In this document: positions 52,894-62,248 of the stretch, piece by piece
How positions within the stretch are numbered: position 1 is the stretch's first letter
Layout: every line of letters starts with the position of its first letter
NCBI GenBank assembly: GCA_933207985.1
Contig: OW240917.1
Coordinates: 112,456,427 to 112,520,426 of the forward strand
Source: Pelobates cultripes
Lineage: Eukaryota; Chordata; Amphibia; Anura; Pelobatidae
Direction: 5' to 3'
DNA: 64,000 bases
The notes under the pieces: generated by a model
Told to the model about the DNA's origin: nothing
Seen by the model: the letters and a program-made list of their open reading frames with translations, nothing else
Databases searched by the model: none
Translations under genes and position numbers: made by a program

Positions 52894-54248
52894 GACAACA
52901 GTAGTTTTTAATTTATCTGACAAAATACTAATCCCATACCATCATTCGGTATTAAATAAGGGACTAACTTTTGTGCCAATGAGAAAACCTGCCTTATTTG
53001 ACATAGAAATTGAATTATACAAAGTACAGAGAAATCTATACTGTAATTGTGAGGGAACCTTCAATTAAACCAGTAATACCTGTAGTATCTAAAAATAAGA
53101 GAGATATCCACACCACCAATCCGTCCATCAAGGCTTTTGTGCAGGCTATACAACATGATGTTAAACAGATTCTGAGTACTCCAACGCATCCCAAATCAAA
53201 TGTAACCAAGGAAGAACAGAATGCCTTGAAGGACTTGATTCAGGACCCTTCGATTGTCATCCGTCCAGCTGATAAGGGGGGCGCTATAGTGATTCAATCA
53301 TATGGCAATTAAATGATGAGAATGTATATTGTAGAATCACATTTGACCCTGTAAGAAAATTTCAGAGAATCATCATGCAACACATTGAACTTGGGACCAC
53401 TGCTGGTTACTTGGATGAACGGACAGGCCTTTTCATTAAGCATCCCAAACATCCTGTCTTATATACTTTGCCAAAATTACATAAAGATCCGGTTAACCCC
53501 TATAGTGTCCGCTAGAGATGGGTTAATTGAACCTATAGCAAAGTATGTTGATTACTATATCAACACAAGTGTACAATTATTACCTACCTGTCTGAAGGAC
53601 ACGCAGGATCTTCTTCAACAGATGGCTACAGTGTTACTGGATGATATGGAAACATTATTTCTTACACTTGATGTACAAAGTTTATAAACCATCATACCGT
53701 ATCAAGAAGGAATACAATCAGTCCGGGAAGTACTCTGCAAGTCGTCTGTGTATCAAGGCCCACCAATAGAATACCTATTGGAATTTCTGAAGATTGCATT
53801 AACTTGCAACTACTTTAAATTTGAAGATGCTTTTTACCTGCAAGTCTCAGGAACTGCCATGGGGGCGGCGATGGCACCCTCCTATGCAAATGCGTTTATG
53901 TTTTGTTTCGAACAAGAATTTATATTATCCAAATACCAACAACACATTATTAAATACCTATGTTTTGTGGACGATATCCTCATTATTTGGAAAGGGACAC
54001 TTGATCAACTTCATTGGATGATACAGGATGTTAATTCTTCTTCATTACCAGTCACGTTGACATCGTCTTGGCGTCATGAGTACATTGAATTCCTGGATGT
54101 TACCATTTTTAGAAAGGGCAACTCGATTGGCCACAAGCTATACAGGAAAGAAACTGACCGCAATACATTATTACAAGCAACTAGCTTTCATCCTCAACGG
54201 CTAAAAGATTCTTTGCCTATATCACAATTTTTACGCATGCTGCGGTAA
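52894..54248 (+). pseudogene. PLE-B reverse transcriptase, broken
   Basis: Plus strand, at least three frames. Landmarks in order: KILIPYHHSVLNKGLTFVPM, SIVIRPADKGGAIVIQ (53245-53300), LYTLPKLHKDPV, FLTLDVQSL (motif A, followed by a stop), SGTAMGAAMAPSYANAFM (53850-53905) and YLCFVDDILIIWKG (catalytic VDD, about 53955-53995). The order and wording identify a Penelope RT. A stop at 54246 separates it from the GIY-YIG frame. Confidence 0.85.
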
Positions 54249-54287
54249 AATAGTGATGAAGACACTAGGGAACAACAATTACAACAA

Positions 54288-55079
54288 ATGTGGGATTGTT
54301 TCCTCGAGAGAGGATATCACCCTAGGATCTTGAAACAAGCTAAGGAGAAAGCAGTTAGCCGGTTTGAAGAATCTGGAAATTTGAGTATTCCTAATTCGAA
54401 AAGTATTAATAAAATGTATCTACCACTTATATACCACTCTGAAACTTGGAAAATCTGCTGTTCTATTAATAAACATTGTGATATCCTAGACTCAGATAAA
54501 AATCTACCGGTCAAATTCCATCAAAAAACGATCATCAGTTTCAAAAGAAATAAATATTTACGTGACTTACTAGTTAAAGGAGACCCTATTCATTGCTATA
54601 ACAAAAGCATGACGAAAATTAAAGGAGGATGCTATAAATGCACTGGCTGCATGACATGCAGCCACATGATTACTGGGACCTCCTTCGTACATCCGCATCG
54701 TGGCAAAAAATACCCAACAAAACAATATATTACCTGTACTATGGATCATATAGTTTACCTTATTACTTGTCCGTGTGGCCTGGTATATATCGGAAAAAAC
54801 GACCTCACACTAAGGGATCGGATTCGAGTCCACCGATCTAAGATTAACACCGCACATCGAGACCAAAGATCTGATAAACCCATGGTGAAACATTTTCTGG
54901 AAGTTGGACACTGGTTGCCAGCACTTCGATTTATTGCCATCGAACATGTAACACCTACACCTCGCGGAGGAGATAGATCACGCCGATTATTACAACAGGA
55001 AGCATTCTGGATACACCATTTGAACACCGTGGTCCCAAATGGACTGAATGAAAACATAGTTTTATCTATGTTCCTTTAA
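54288..55079 (+). CDS. PLE-B C-terminal region with GIY-YIG endonuclease
   Basis: A 263-codon frame holding the linker, a cysteine cluster (GGCYKCTGCMTCSH, about residues 113-126) and the GIY-YIG domain (VYLITCPCGLVYIGKNDLTL, about 155-174; conserved glutamate in LLQQEAFWIHHL). It ends in NGLNENIVLSMFL, which parallels the PLE-A ending NQDFELCHFL. The nuclease would nick DNA at the target. This is the back part of a larger protein, cut off from its RT by a stop at 54246, so the ATG at 54288 is only the first methionine and expression is doubtful. Confidence 0.8.
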   Translation: MWDCFLERGYHPRILKQAKEKAVSRFEESGNLSIPNSKSINKMYLPLIYHSETWKICCSINKHCDILDSDKNLPVKFHQKTIISFKRNKYLRDLLVKGDPIHCYNKSMTKIKGGCYKCTGCMTCSHMITGTSFVHPHRGKKYPTKQYITCTMDHIVYLITCPCGLVYIGKNDLTLRDRIRVHRSKINTAHRDQRSDKPMVKHFLEVGHWLPALRFIAIEHVTPTPRGGDRSRRLLQQEAFWIHHLNTVVPNGLNENIVLSMFL

Positions 55080-55806
55080 TTGTTTCACTGATAAAATGTA
55101 GGCTGGACATCACCCTTTAGAGGGCTTCAATATTTTGTCAATAATATTTTTTCAATATTTTTTCAATATTTTTTCAATAATGTTTTCAATAATTCTCAGT
55201 AATTATTATTAATTATTTTTGTAATATTTAGTACACTAGCCAGAGGCTAAGTAAAGTCTTGCATCCTAGTGGAAATAGTTCCTTTTTATTTATTTATTAA
55301 GTATTAGTATTATTTTTGTAGCTCTATCGACAAGACAAGTATTTTGCCATAAGCAGGTGAACAGCCTGATGTTATAGATATATCTTATCTTTTTTACTTG
55401 AGCTGTGCTTTGTACGTTATTTGATTCTCATTTAAGTATTATTTATTATTTATCATTTTTTTGTACCAATATGATGTTTAACATACCTGGTTTCCATAGT
55501 TTTTAATACGTATTAATAGCCTGTTTTCAGATGCTTATGATCCAATAGAAGATTTACACTATATTAATTTTTTAATATAATGCAATAGTAACTATGTTTT
55601 GCATATTGGCTAGATTGTCTTCTCCACCTTATACACACTTGGCTCTCTGTATGGGGACATTGGATTCTGTGGTACCTTAAGTATCATCAATATAATGTTT
55701 GAATACTTTTAAATATCCCCCTTTTTTTAGAATAAGAACATTGGGTATTTTATTTTAATTTTTTTATTCCACAGAACATTGTCCGATACAGATATAGTAC
55801 ATTCTT
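55080..55806 (+). other. PLE-B 3' UTR, left part
   Basis: AT-rich 3' UTR with a run of CAATATTTT repeats (55130-55190). Much of it from 55420 on is the inverse of 46515-46860. It ends in the 17-bp sequence AGATATAGTACATTCTT (55790-55806), duplicated on the far side of the L1. Confidence 0.7.
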
Positions 55807-58800
55807 TTTTTTTCAAATTCGTATTTTATTGCGTTTTCAAAGCAACCATGTGGGGTACAGAAAGGAAGAAGGGGGGGGGTATCCACAAGTATTAGATAGT
55901 TACAATGTAGTAATTACAAATAATTAGCTGCAGAACTAGTACCTTGAGCATTCATTAACATCTACAAATATGTATCCATTCTGTTGTAGGTCGTGCGTCG
56001 TATATCATGTTTGTGCTTAAGGCCGTCTCGGCATGTATAATGGCCTATGTGTTTATGATAAGTTACCCTGGGGTCTGACTGTCGGTTGTGTAGGTGATCC
56101 AACGTTGCCAGTTATTATGCGTGATAGTTCTACGATTAGGTGTCGATGTAGTCAGTATCTCATGTCTCAGATACTGTTGTGTTTTGTGGAGTAATTGCTG
56201 TGGGGTCGGGCATAGCTGTTGTTTCCAGTGGCATGCAATGAGATTGCGCGTTGCCATTATTAGCATAATCAGTAGTTGCTTGTCCTGTGCAGAAATTTGA
56301 GCAGGCAACAATAGGAACAGACCAATAGTAGGTGTTAGAATTCCCTTCATTATTCCTAAAGAATTTCCCAGTCGTTGGACTTCAGTCCACAGTGGGGAGA
56401 TATCTGGGCAGTCCCACCATATATGCCTCATCGTCCCTATGTCGTTAGTGCATCGCCAACATGTGTTTGTGGTGGCTGGGTAAATTTTTTGTAATTTGTG
56501 AGGTGTGAGGTACCACCGATACATAAGTTTCTTATGTGCCTCTATATGGGTGTAGCATGAGGTAACGCCTTTGAGTGCCCCAAGTGATCTTAGCCACTGA
56601 GCATTAGTGAGCTGTGGAAATCCTTCTTTATGCCATTGGAGTGCAAAAGCAAAATTCGTCAGTGGGGGATGTTGTCCTAAGGCGGTGTACCCAAGGGATA
56701 AAGCTTTAGCCCTTATTGGTGTTTTTTGGCACCTATTATATATAGCGATAAGATCAAGGTTTGGGGCGGTAGCATGTTGGGTCGGGGTTTGTACCTTTTC
56801 TTTAATAATGCTTTTGAGTTGAAGGTATGGGAATATGTAGTTGGGCGGTAGAGTGTACTTGAGTTGGATATCAGGGAAGGGTAAAATGGTCCCCTGGTGA
56901 CATATATCTGTGATGTGAGTGATGCCCTTGTCTTTCCATTTATGTAAAGATAACCACGGAGAGATGGAATGTAGCGTTGTTATCGGAGCCCATGAAGAAA
57001 ATTTTGTAGTGTTCGTATGTCGTTTATGGAGATAATCCCACATTTGGAGTGTGAGTCTAGAGGTAGGGAGCATTGGGGTGTTCTTATCCCTGAGGTGTCT
57101 GGGCGTCCACAGTACGTCTACCACTGATGAACAAGGAGAATACTTATTCTCCATGTCCACCCATTGGAATGTATGTGAGGGGGCATGTAGTTTAATTGCT
57201 GCTTCTAGTAGTGCAGCCTTGTGGTAAAGTACAATATTAGGGAGACCTGTCCCTCCCCTGTTCACCGGAATTTGTAGCAGTGTATTCGGGAGGCGTGGCC
57301 TCTTATATTCCCAAATATAATTGTTTATTAGCCGCTGTAGTTGTTTGCCTATTGTGGTGGACAAGGGGAGATGGAGCATCCTAAATATATATAAAAGCTT
57401 GGGAAGAATCACCATTTTTACAGCATTAATTTTCCCAAGCCAGGATAACCACACGTCTTTCCATTTGTGCAAAGATTGTTGGCATAGTTGTGGGAGCGAG
57501 GAAAAGTTGAGTGTGCTAATTCCTCTAAGCGTGGGTGCTATTTTCACTCCCAGATATGTTATGTGGGTATTTCTCCAGTCAAATTTGTGCTTGTGTTTCA
57601 ATGATTGTACCATCACCGTTTGTAACCTGATAGGTAGGGCTTGGGTCTTTAACTGATTAAGTTTATAATACGAGACCCTACTGTATTCCTCGAGAACGCC
57701 CAGGAGCCGGGACAGGGAGTCATCCGGATCTGCTAGGGTTATGAAAATGTCATCAGCGAACATAGCCAATTTAAATTCCTCGGATCCCACCCGTACGCCC
57801 CTAATATGATCGTGGTTTCTGATTATGTGTGCTAGGGGTTCGAGGGAGAGTACAAACAAAAGGGGTGATAGTGGGCATCCCTGCCTTGTCCCATTCGTGA
57901 TATTAAATGGGCTCGAGATAAAGCCTGCGTTTGTAACTCTAGCTGAGGGTTGTTTATACAACGCCATGACTCCATTGATAAAGGATGGCGGGAAACCATA
58001 TTTAAGCAATACTTGTTCCATGTAAAGCCAATTTAGTCTGTCGAAGGCCTTCTCCGCGTCTAGCGCGAGGAGAAGACCTTCCATATGATGGGTTTCCATA
58101 TGAGCTAAAATATTTAGTATTTTTCTAGTGTTGTCAGACCCTTGTCTCTGCTTAACAAAACCTGATTGGTCATTATGGACAATACGCGTCAGTATTTCTT
58201 TCAGTCTCTCTGCTATCAGTTTTGCATAAATCTTGGTATCACAGTTCAAGAGGGATATGGGTCTGAAATTTGGGCATATATTGGCAGGTTTGCCTGGCTT
58301 TGGTAATGTGGAAATATGCGCCTGAAGCATCTCTTTCGGCATACAACCATTGGTGTAGCAATGATTTATAAGCTGTGTCATATGTGGGAGTAGTGCCTTT
58401 GTAAATGTTTGGTAGTACAGGTTCGTAAAACCGTCGGGACCCGGAGATTTATGTGTAGGCAATTTAGTTATCACTGCAGCCACCTCTGAGTCTGTGAATG
58501 TGCTTGTGATCTGTGCTATTTCCTCGTCTGTGAGAGTAGGTAGGTTTACTTTGGATAGAAAATCCCTAATCTGGGTGGGAGTGGGGACGTGTGTACCCTC
58601 TGCCTCTTTGAGATTGTACAAAGTACCATAGTACTTTGCAAATTCGTCTACAATATGTTGCGGGTGTAGGATTTTTTGTTTGTCAGCTGTCAGTAGGTAG
58701 GCTATTTTGGAGTTCGGTAGGCGCTCTCTAAGCTTAGCTGCAAGCACAGCGCCAGATTTGTTACCATGTGCAAAAAATTTATGTCGATGTTTGTGTAAAA

Positions 58801-59692
58801 TGTAGTTAGTTTTCTCCGTCTCTATGTCCCTTAATTGCATTTGTAAAGTTGTAAGGGTTTTGTAGTGCGTTGGAGAAGGGTTTAGTTTGTTCGCGTGGGT
58901 TAACTCCGTTATTTGTTTTATGAGGTCAGTAAATTTAGCATTTCTTTGTTTGTTTTTATAACTAGCATGTTTAATCAGGCTTCCTCGTATCACTGCCTTA
59001 TGTGCTTGCCAGTTTGTATCGATAGAGGTCTCCCCCGTGTCATTGAGGTCAAAGAAGGTGAGAATGTCTTCTTCGGTGTTTTTAACTATGTGTGGGTCAC
59101 GTAGTAATGTTTCGTTGATTCTCCATGTACCCTGGCCTTTATGTGGGAAATGTTCCTGTAGCGTGAGTAGTATAGGTGCATGGTCGGACCATGTCATCGT
59201 CCCTATTTGGGCACTGCAGACCTTACGGGTCATGGCAATGGGTAATAGGAACCTGTCTATTCTGGAGTATGAGTTGTAGACCTGTGAGTGAAAGGTGAAA
59301 TCTCTTTCAGATGGGTGAAATACCCTCCATATATCTAGAAGGCCTGCACCCTGTATCGTCTGCCTTATTTGTTGTGTAATATGGGTGCGTTTTCGTGAGG
59401 TTGAGCAATTTACTGTATGTGTGGAAGTTGTGTCGGCTGCGCTATCAAGTATAAAATTGGTGTCACCCCCAATGATCAAATTGTTACAAGGGAATTTGTG
59501 GGCCAAGGATATAATTTTGGATACAAAGTCTTTTTGGTTTTCATGTGGGCCATATACATTCAATAGTGTGAATGGGTCCTCATTTATAGTGCAATGAAGT
59601 AGAAGGAACCTGCCTTCTTTGTCTCTAACTTTCCTGCAGAGTTTGAAGTTAACATCCTTATGTATCAATATAGATACGCCTCTTTTTTTTTT
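55807..59692 (-). mobile_element. 5'-truncated L1 retrotransposon
   Basis: 3.9 kb on the minus strand, flanked by a 17-bp target duplication AGATATAGTACATTCTT (55790-55806, 59693-59709). The 3' end has AATAAA (55825-55830, minus) and a short A tail (about 55805-55813). The 5' end is truncated inside the endonuclease domain of ORF2, at an A-rich lysine stretch. The truncation, tail and target duplication fit target-primed reverse transcription. It interrupts the PLE-B 3' UTR. Confidence 0.93.
56063..59668 (-). CDS. L1 ORF2 protein, N-terminally truncated, otherwise open
   Basis: 1201 codons without a break. The front (to about residue 190) is the C-terminal part of the apurinic-type endonuclease, with LIIGGDTNFILDS and MTWSDHAPILL (catalytic SDH). 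RT follows: HKSPGPDGFTNLYYQTF, NFRPISLLNCDTKIYAKLIA, ALDAEKAFDRLNW (motif A), GTRQGCPLSPLLF and LAMFADDIFITLADP (catalytic FADD, about residue 636). The C-terminal cysteine motif is CWRCTNDIGTMRHIWWDCP (about 1067-1085). The reading continues a few codons upstream of the ATG into the truncation point. The copy is recent but cannot be expressed normally because the 5' UTR, ORF1 and the start of ORF2 are gone. Confidence 0.93.
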   Translation of the reverse strand: MIHKDVNFKLCRKVRDKEGRFLLLHCTINEDPFTLLNVYGPHENQKDFVSKIISLAHKFPCNNLIIGGDTNFILDSAADTTSTHTVNCSTSRKRTHITQQIRQTIQGAGLLDIWRVFHPSERDFTFHSQVYNSYSRIDRFLLPIAMTRKVCSAQIGTMTWSDHAPILLTLQEHFPHKGQGTWRINETLLRDPHIVKNTEEDILTFFDLNDTGETSIDTNWQAHKAVIRGSLIKHASYKNKQRNAKFTDLIKQITELTHANKLNPSPTHYKTLTTLQMQLRDIETEKTNYILHKHRHKFFAHGNKSGAVLAAKLRERLPNSKIAYLLTADKQKILHPQHIVDEFAKYYGTLYNLKEAEGTHVPTPTQIRDFLSKVNLPTLTDEEIAQITSTFTDSEVAAVITKLPTHKSPGPDGFTNLYYQTFTKALLPHMTQLINHCYTNGCMPKEMLQAHISTLPKPGKPANICPNFRPISLLNCDTKIYAKLIAERLKEILTRIVHNDQSGFVKQRQGSDNTRKILNILAHMETHHMEGLLLALDAEKAFDRLNWLYMEQVLLKYGFPPSFINGVMALYKQPSARVTNAGFISSPFNITNGTRQGCPLSPLLFVLSLEPLAHIIRNHDHIRGVRVGSEEFKLAMFADDIFITLADPDDSLSRLLGVLEEYSRVSYYKLNQLKTQALPIRLQTVMVQSLKHKHKFDWRNTHITYLGVKIAPTLRGISTLNFSSLPQLCQQSLHKWKDVWLSWLGKINAVKMVILPKLLYIFRMLHLPLSTTIGKQLQRLINNYIWEYKRPRLPNTLLQIPVNRGGTGLPNIVLYHKAALLEAAIKLHAPSHTFQWVDMENKYSPCSSVVDVLWTPRHLRDKNTPMLPTSRLTLQMWDYLHKRHTNTTKFSSWAPITTLHSISPWLSLHKWKDKGITHITDICHQGTILPFPDIQLKYTLPPNYIFPYLQLKSIIKEKVQTPTQHATAPNLDLIAIYNRCQKTPIRAKALSLGYTALGQHPPLTNFAFALQWHKEGFPQLTNAQWLRSLGALKGVTSCYTHIEAHKKLMYRWYLTPHKLQKIYPATTNTCWRCTNDIGTMRHIWWDCPDISPLWTEVQRLGNSLGIMKGILTPTIGLFLLLPAQISAQDKQLLIMLIMATRNLIACHWKQQLCPTPQQLLHKTQQYLRHEILTTSTPNRRTITHNNWQRWITYTTDSQTPG

Positions 59693-59952
59693 AGATATAG
59701 TACATTCTTATCTACAGCAGAGACACACTACACTGTTTTTACTTACTACACAGTTTTCACGTTTACACATCACTTTTCTTTTGTATTTTACACAGTTCCT
59801 TATTCACATTCACTTTGTGTGGTCTCTTCTGGGGTCCCTAATAACCTCCGGTGCTAGAAAGATAGTCTGTGGCTATCTCTTATTCACTTACTTCAATATC
59901 ACTTAGGTCACCGCGGGACGTAACGTAATGATGTAATGACGTCACCCGCAGC

Positions 59953-60052
59953 NNNNNNNNNNNNNNNNNNNNNNNNNNNNNNNNNNNNNNNNNNNNNNNN
60001 NNNNNNNNNNNNNNNNNNNNNNNNNNNNNNNNNNNNNNNNNNNNNNNNNNNN
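59953..60052. other. Assembly gap (100 N)
   Basis: The flanks CACCCGCAGC and TTCTGCACACTTCC are contiguous in the inverted sister arm (46205-46235), so the true gap may be close to zero length. Confidence 0.98.
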
Positions 60053-60159
60053 TTCTGCACACTTCCGGGTTACGATCGTTTGGGGAGGTTCTATGCACTT
60101 CACCTGGTAAGCAAATATATTTTATTTCTTATAAATATGCACTAATTGTTGTACACTTT

Positions 60160-60210
60160 GTTCTGATCTTGATAAAGACCTGAATAGGTTGAAACGTTGA
60201 TCTATTGAAC
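60160..60210 (+). ncRNA. Hammerhead-like segment in PLE-B right arm
   Basis: TTGATAAAGACC (60169-60180), loop TGAAT, AGGTT, then GAAAC (60191-60195) and GTTGATC. Stem II is GACC/GGTT with a wobble pair. The core differs from CUGANGA at two places, so it is probably a decayed ribozyme. Confidence 0.3.
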
Positions 60211-60285
60211 TTTGAATTTATGGACATAGTAAACTGAACACTATTCAAATCCAGGAGTGCGCCTAATTATTTATTATATATATAT

Positions 60286-61713
60286 ATGAATAAATGAAAA
60301 AGTAAAATTACGCAAATATCGATTTATCTTTTATTTATTTGACAACTATGTATCCCATGTTTAAAATAAAGGCAATGTTATTACTTTTAAACAAAAATTA
60401 TCAATATAAAAAGTGATAACATGTAGAACACAGAAAAATATAAAATTCAATTTAATTCATAAGCGGGTACCATAGCAATACAGCATATTTTAATATTGTA
60501 CCATCTAAAACTTATAAAGTATAAATGAACTGTTTGAGTAGTACTGTGCAGTAATATTTTTTCATTTTTATTTATTTAATCTTGTAGGACACTTGTAGAA
60601 TAAAATCAAACTGATTAAAGATAGTATGCATTACTGTCTTTTTTTAGAAAAAGAAAGTGAAATGATGTTAGACCAGCTACTTGGCAAATGGATACAAAGG
60701 ACAAATTGTTTTTCATTATATGTTATACAAAGCTACAATACTTGCAACAGTGTTTTGTATCTGTGACTATTCATCTGCAAGGGAGTTTTTTTCAGTATGC
60801 TTGTCCAGAACACATTTTAAACCTTTCTTTGCATCTGCAGAACATCTGCTAAAACTAGGATTGTCAATGTCAATGTGGTATTGCTGGTAAACTACAGGCT
60901 GTCCTAATCTTTTACAAAGCCAAAGAAAGGCGTGTAAAATAAGATTTTAGGGCTAGTATCCATGGTGTACTGTCTAAATACGTTCTTCACTTTGCATGCA
61001 ATCTAAAATCGTATTCAATACTCATTTGGATGTTGATAACATATGGGTTGAACAATTATCTTTGAATCTTTGAAACAAAAAAGCAATTTATTCTTGCCGG
61101 AGTTTAGACACAAAAAAGGATGATATGCCAAGCTATATATTGAAGAAGTGGCAAGAAAATTGTACCTAATAATGTATCACGTGTTTAATGATTCAATGTT
61201 TCAAAAACTGCCACTGTTAATTATGGGAAGTATCACAGTTGAGGTTCACTTTACCATAAACCCTCCCTTCCCCTATTAATTAAAGACATAATTTATTTCT
61301 ATGTCAAATATTCATGATATTCATTGTAAAATATTTAGATTTAAACTGACCTAACAACCAGCACTGTCATGTACCCAGCTTTGTGGTTGTTACACTTCCA
61401 AAAGGTTCTTGGTATATATCAATTTGCTATAAGTTACATTTATAACTTCATCCAGCATGACATAAAAAAGTGCTTATTTTTCCTGGTACATTGTTTACAA
61501 TTCATTTACTTTTTCCATTTAGTTTTATTTCATTTTTTTTTTGTAGATCATTTTGTTTTATAGATTATTAATTTAAGGACAAACAATAAACTGTTTGCAA
61601 ATGTTTACAGATCCATTAGGCTGTCCACCTGCAGTCTACTTTCATTTGCGCTGTTGGGCACACTTCTCCAAGCAGGGCAAACAACACATTGTCATCATTG
61701 TCAGCATGATGAC
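60286..61713. other. Intergenic DNA, nothing recognised
   Basis: About 1.4 kb of AT-rich DNA. No gene or repeat was recognised. Confidence 0.5.
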
Positions 61714-62248
61714 TGTCAGGATACTGACAGGGATCCAATACGCAGAGTGCGGACAGAAGGAGGTACGTATACCGGACCTTAGAATGGCCGGACTAACGTA
61801 TAGACAAAGCAAGAATAGTCAAAAGGTAAGCCGAGGTCGAGGGAGCCGGAGGACAGGTAAGCGAGATACAAGCCGAGTCAAAGGAGAGGAGAGGACAACA
61901 GGACAAAAGACAAGCAAGGTCAAAACCGAAAACACAAGAGAGAGAGAACGCGCTGAGTGACTAGCAAGCTAGAACCACGACAGGGCAATGAGCAGTAGTA
62001 AAGGTTTCCTTTAAATACCCTGTCACCTTAATTGAGACCACGCCCCCAAAAGGTCCGGAATAGCGGTTCCCGGCACTTCACGTAATGCTGACGTCATGAC
62101 GTCGACGCTAGCCGTCGCGTCATAAAAGGGGGAGGAGCTAGCGCGGCCGGCGCGAAAACGGCCGGAATTTGCCGAAATGCTAGGGGCAAGGAGCCCCTAA
62201 ACAGAGAGGATGTCTTCCCTGGAGTCAGCACCAACAGGTACCCTGACA
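61714..62248 (-). repeat. Gypsy 3' LTR
   Basis: 535 bp, starting TGTCAGGGTACC and ending TATCCTGACA on the minus strand (terminal inverted repeat TGTCAGG/CCTGACA). The adjoining AGAAGGGGGGGTAC (62249-62262, minus) is the polypurine tract. A TATTTAAAG box lies on the minus strand at about 62011-62020. Confidence 0.88.
62085..62125 (-). promoter_or_regulatory. CRE-like palindromes in Gypsy LTR
   Basis: TGACGTCA (62089-62096) overlaps a further TGACGTCGACG, about 70 bp upstream of the minus-strand TATTTAAAG box. TGACGTCA is the consensus CREB/ATF site, and its place fits an LTR enhancer. Confidence 0.5.

Larger units (their letters stand above)
46010..60285 (+). mobile_element. Penelope-like element PLE-B with inverted outer arms
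   Basis: The main copy runs on the plus strand from about 47346 to 60285: N-terminal region, RT, GIY-YIG, 3' UTR. A second tail fragment lies inverted at 46010-47345. The two 3' ends therefore face outward and both finish in the same sequence (GGAGTGCGCCTAATTATT). The element is interrupted by an LTR retroelement (47973-52888), an L1 (55807-59692) and a gap. Its protein is only distantly similar to PLE-A. Confidence 0.85.
59693..60285 (+). other. PLE-B 3' UTR, right part
   Basis: Inverse of about 46010-46510. Contains a TGACGTCA palindrome (59937-59944), the gap, a CCCGGAAGTG motif on the minus strand (60060-60069) and a hammerhead-like segment. Ends near 60285 in a TA-rich stretch. Confidence 0.8.
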
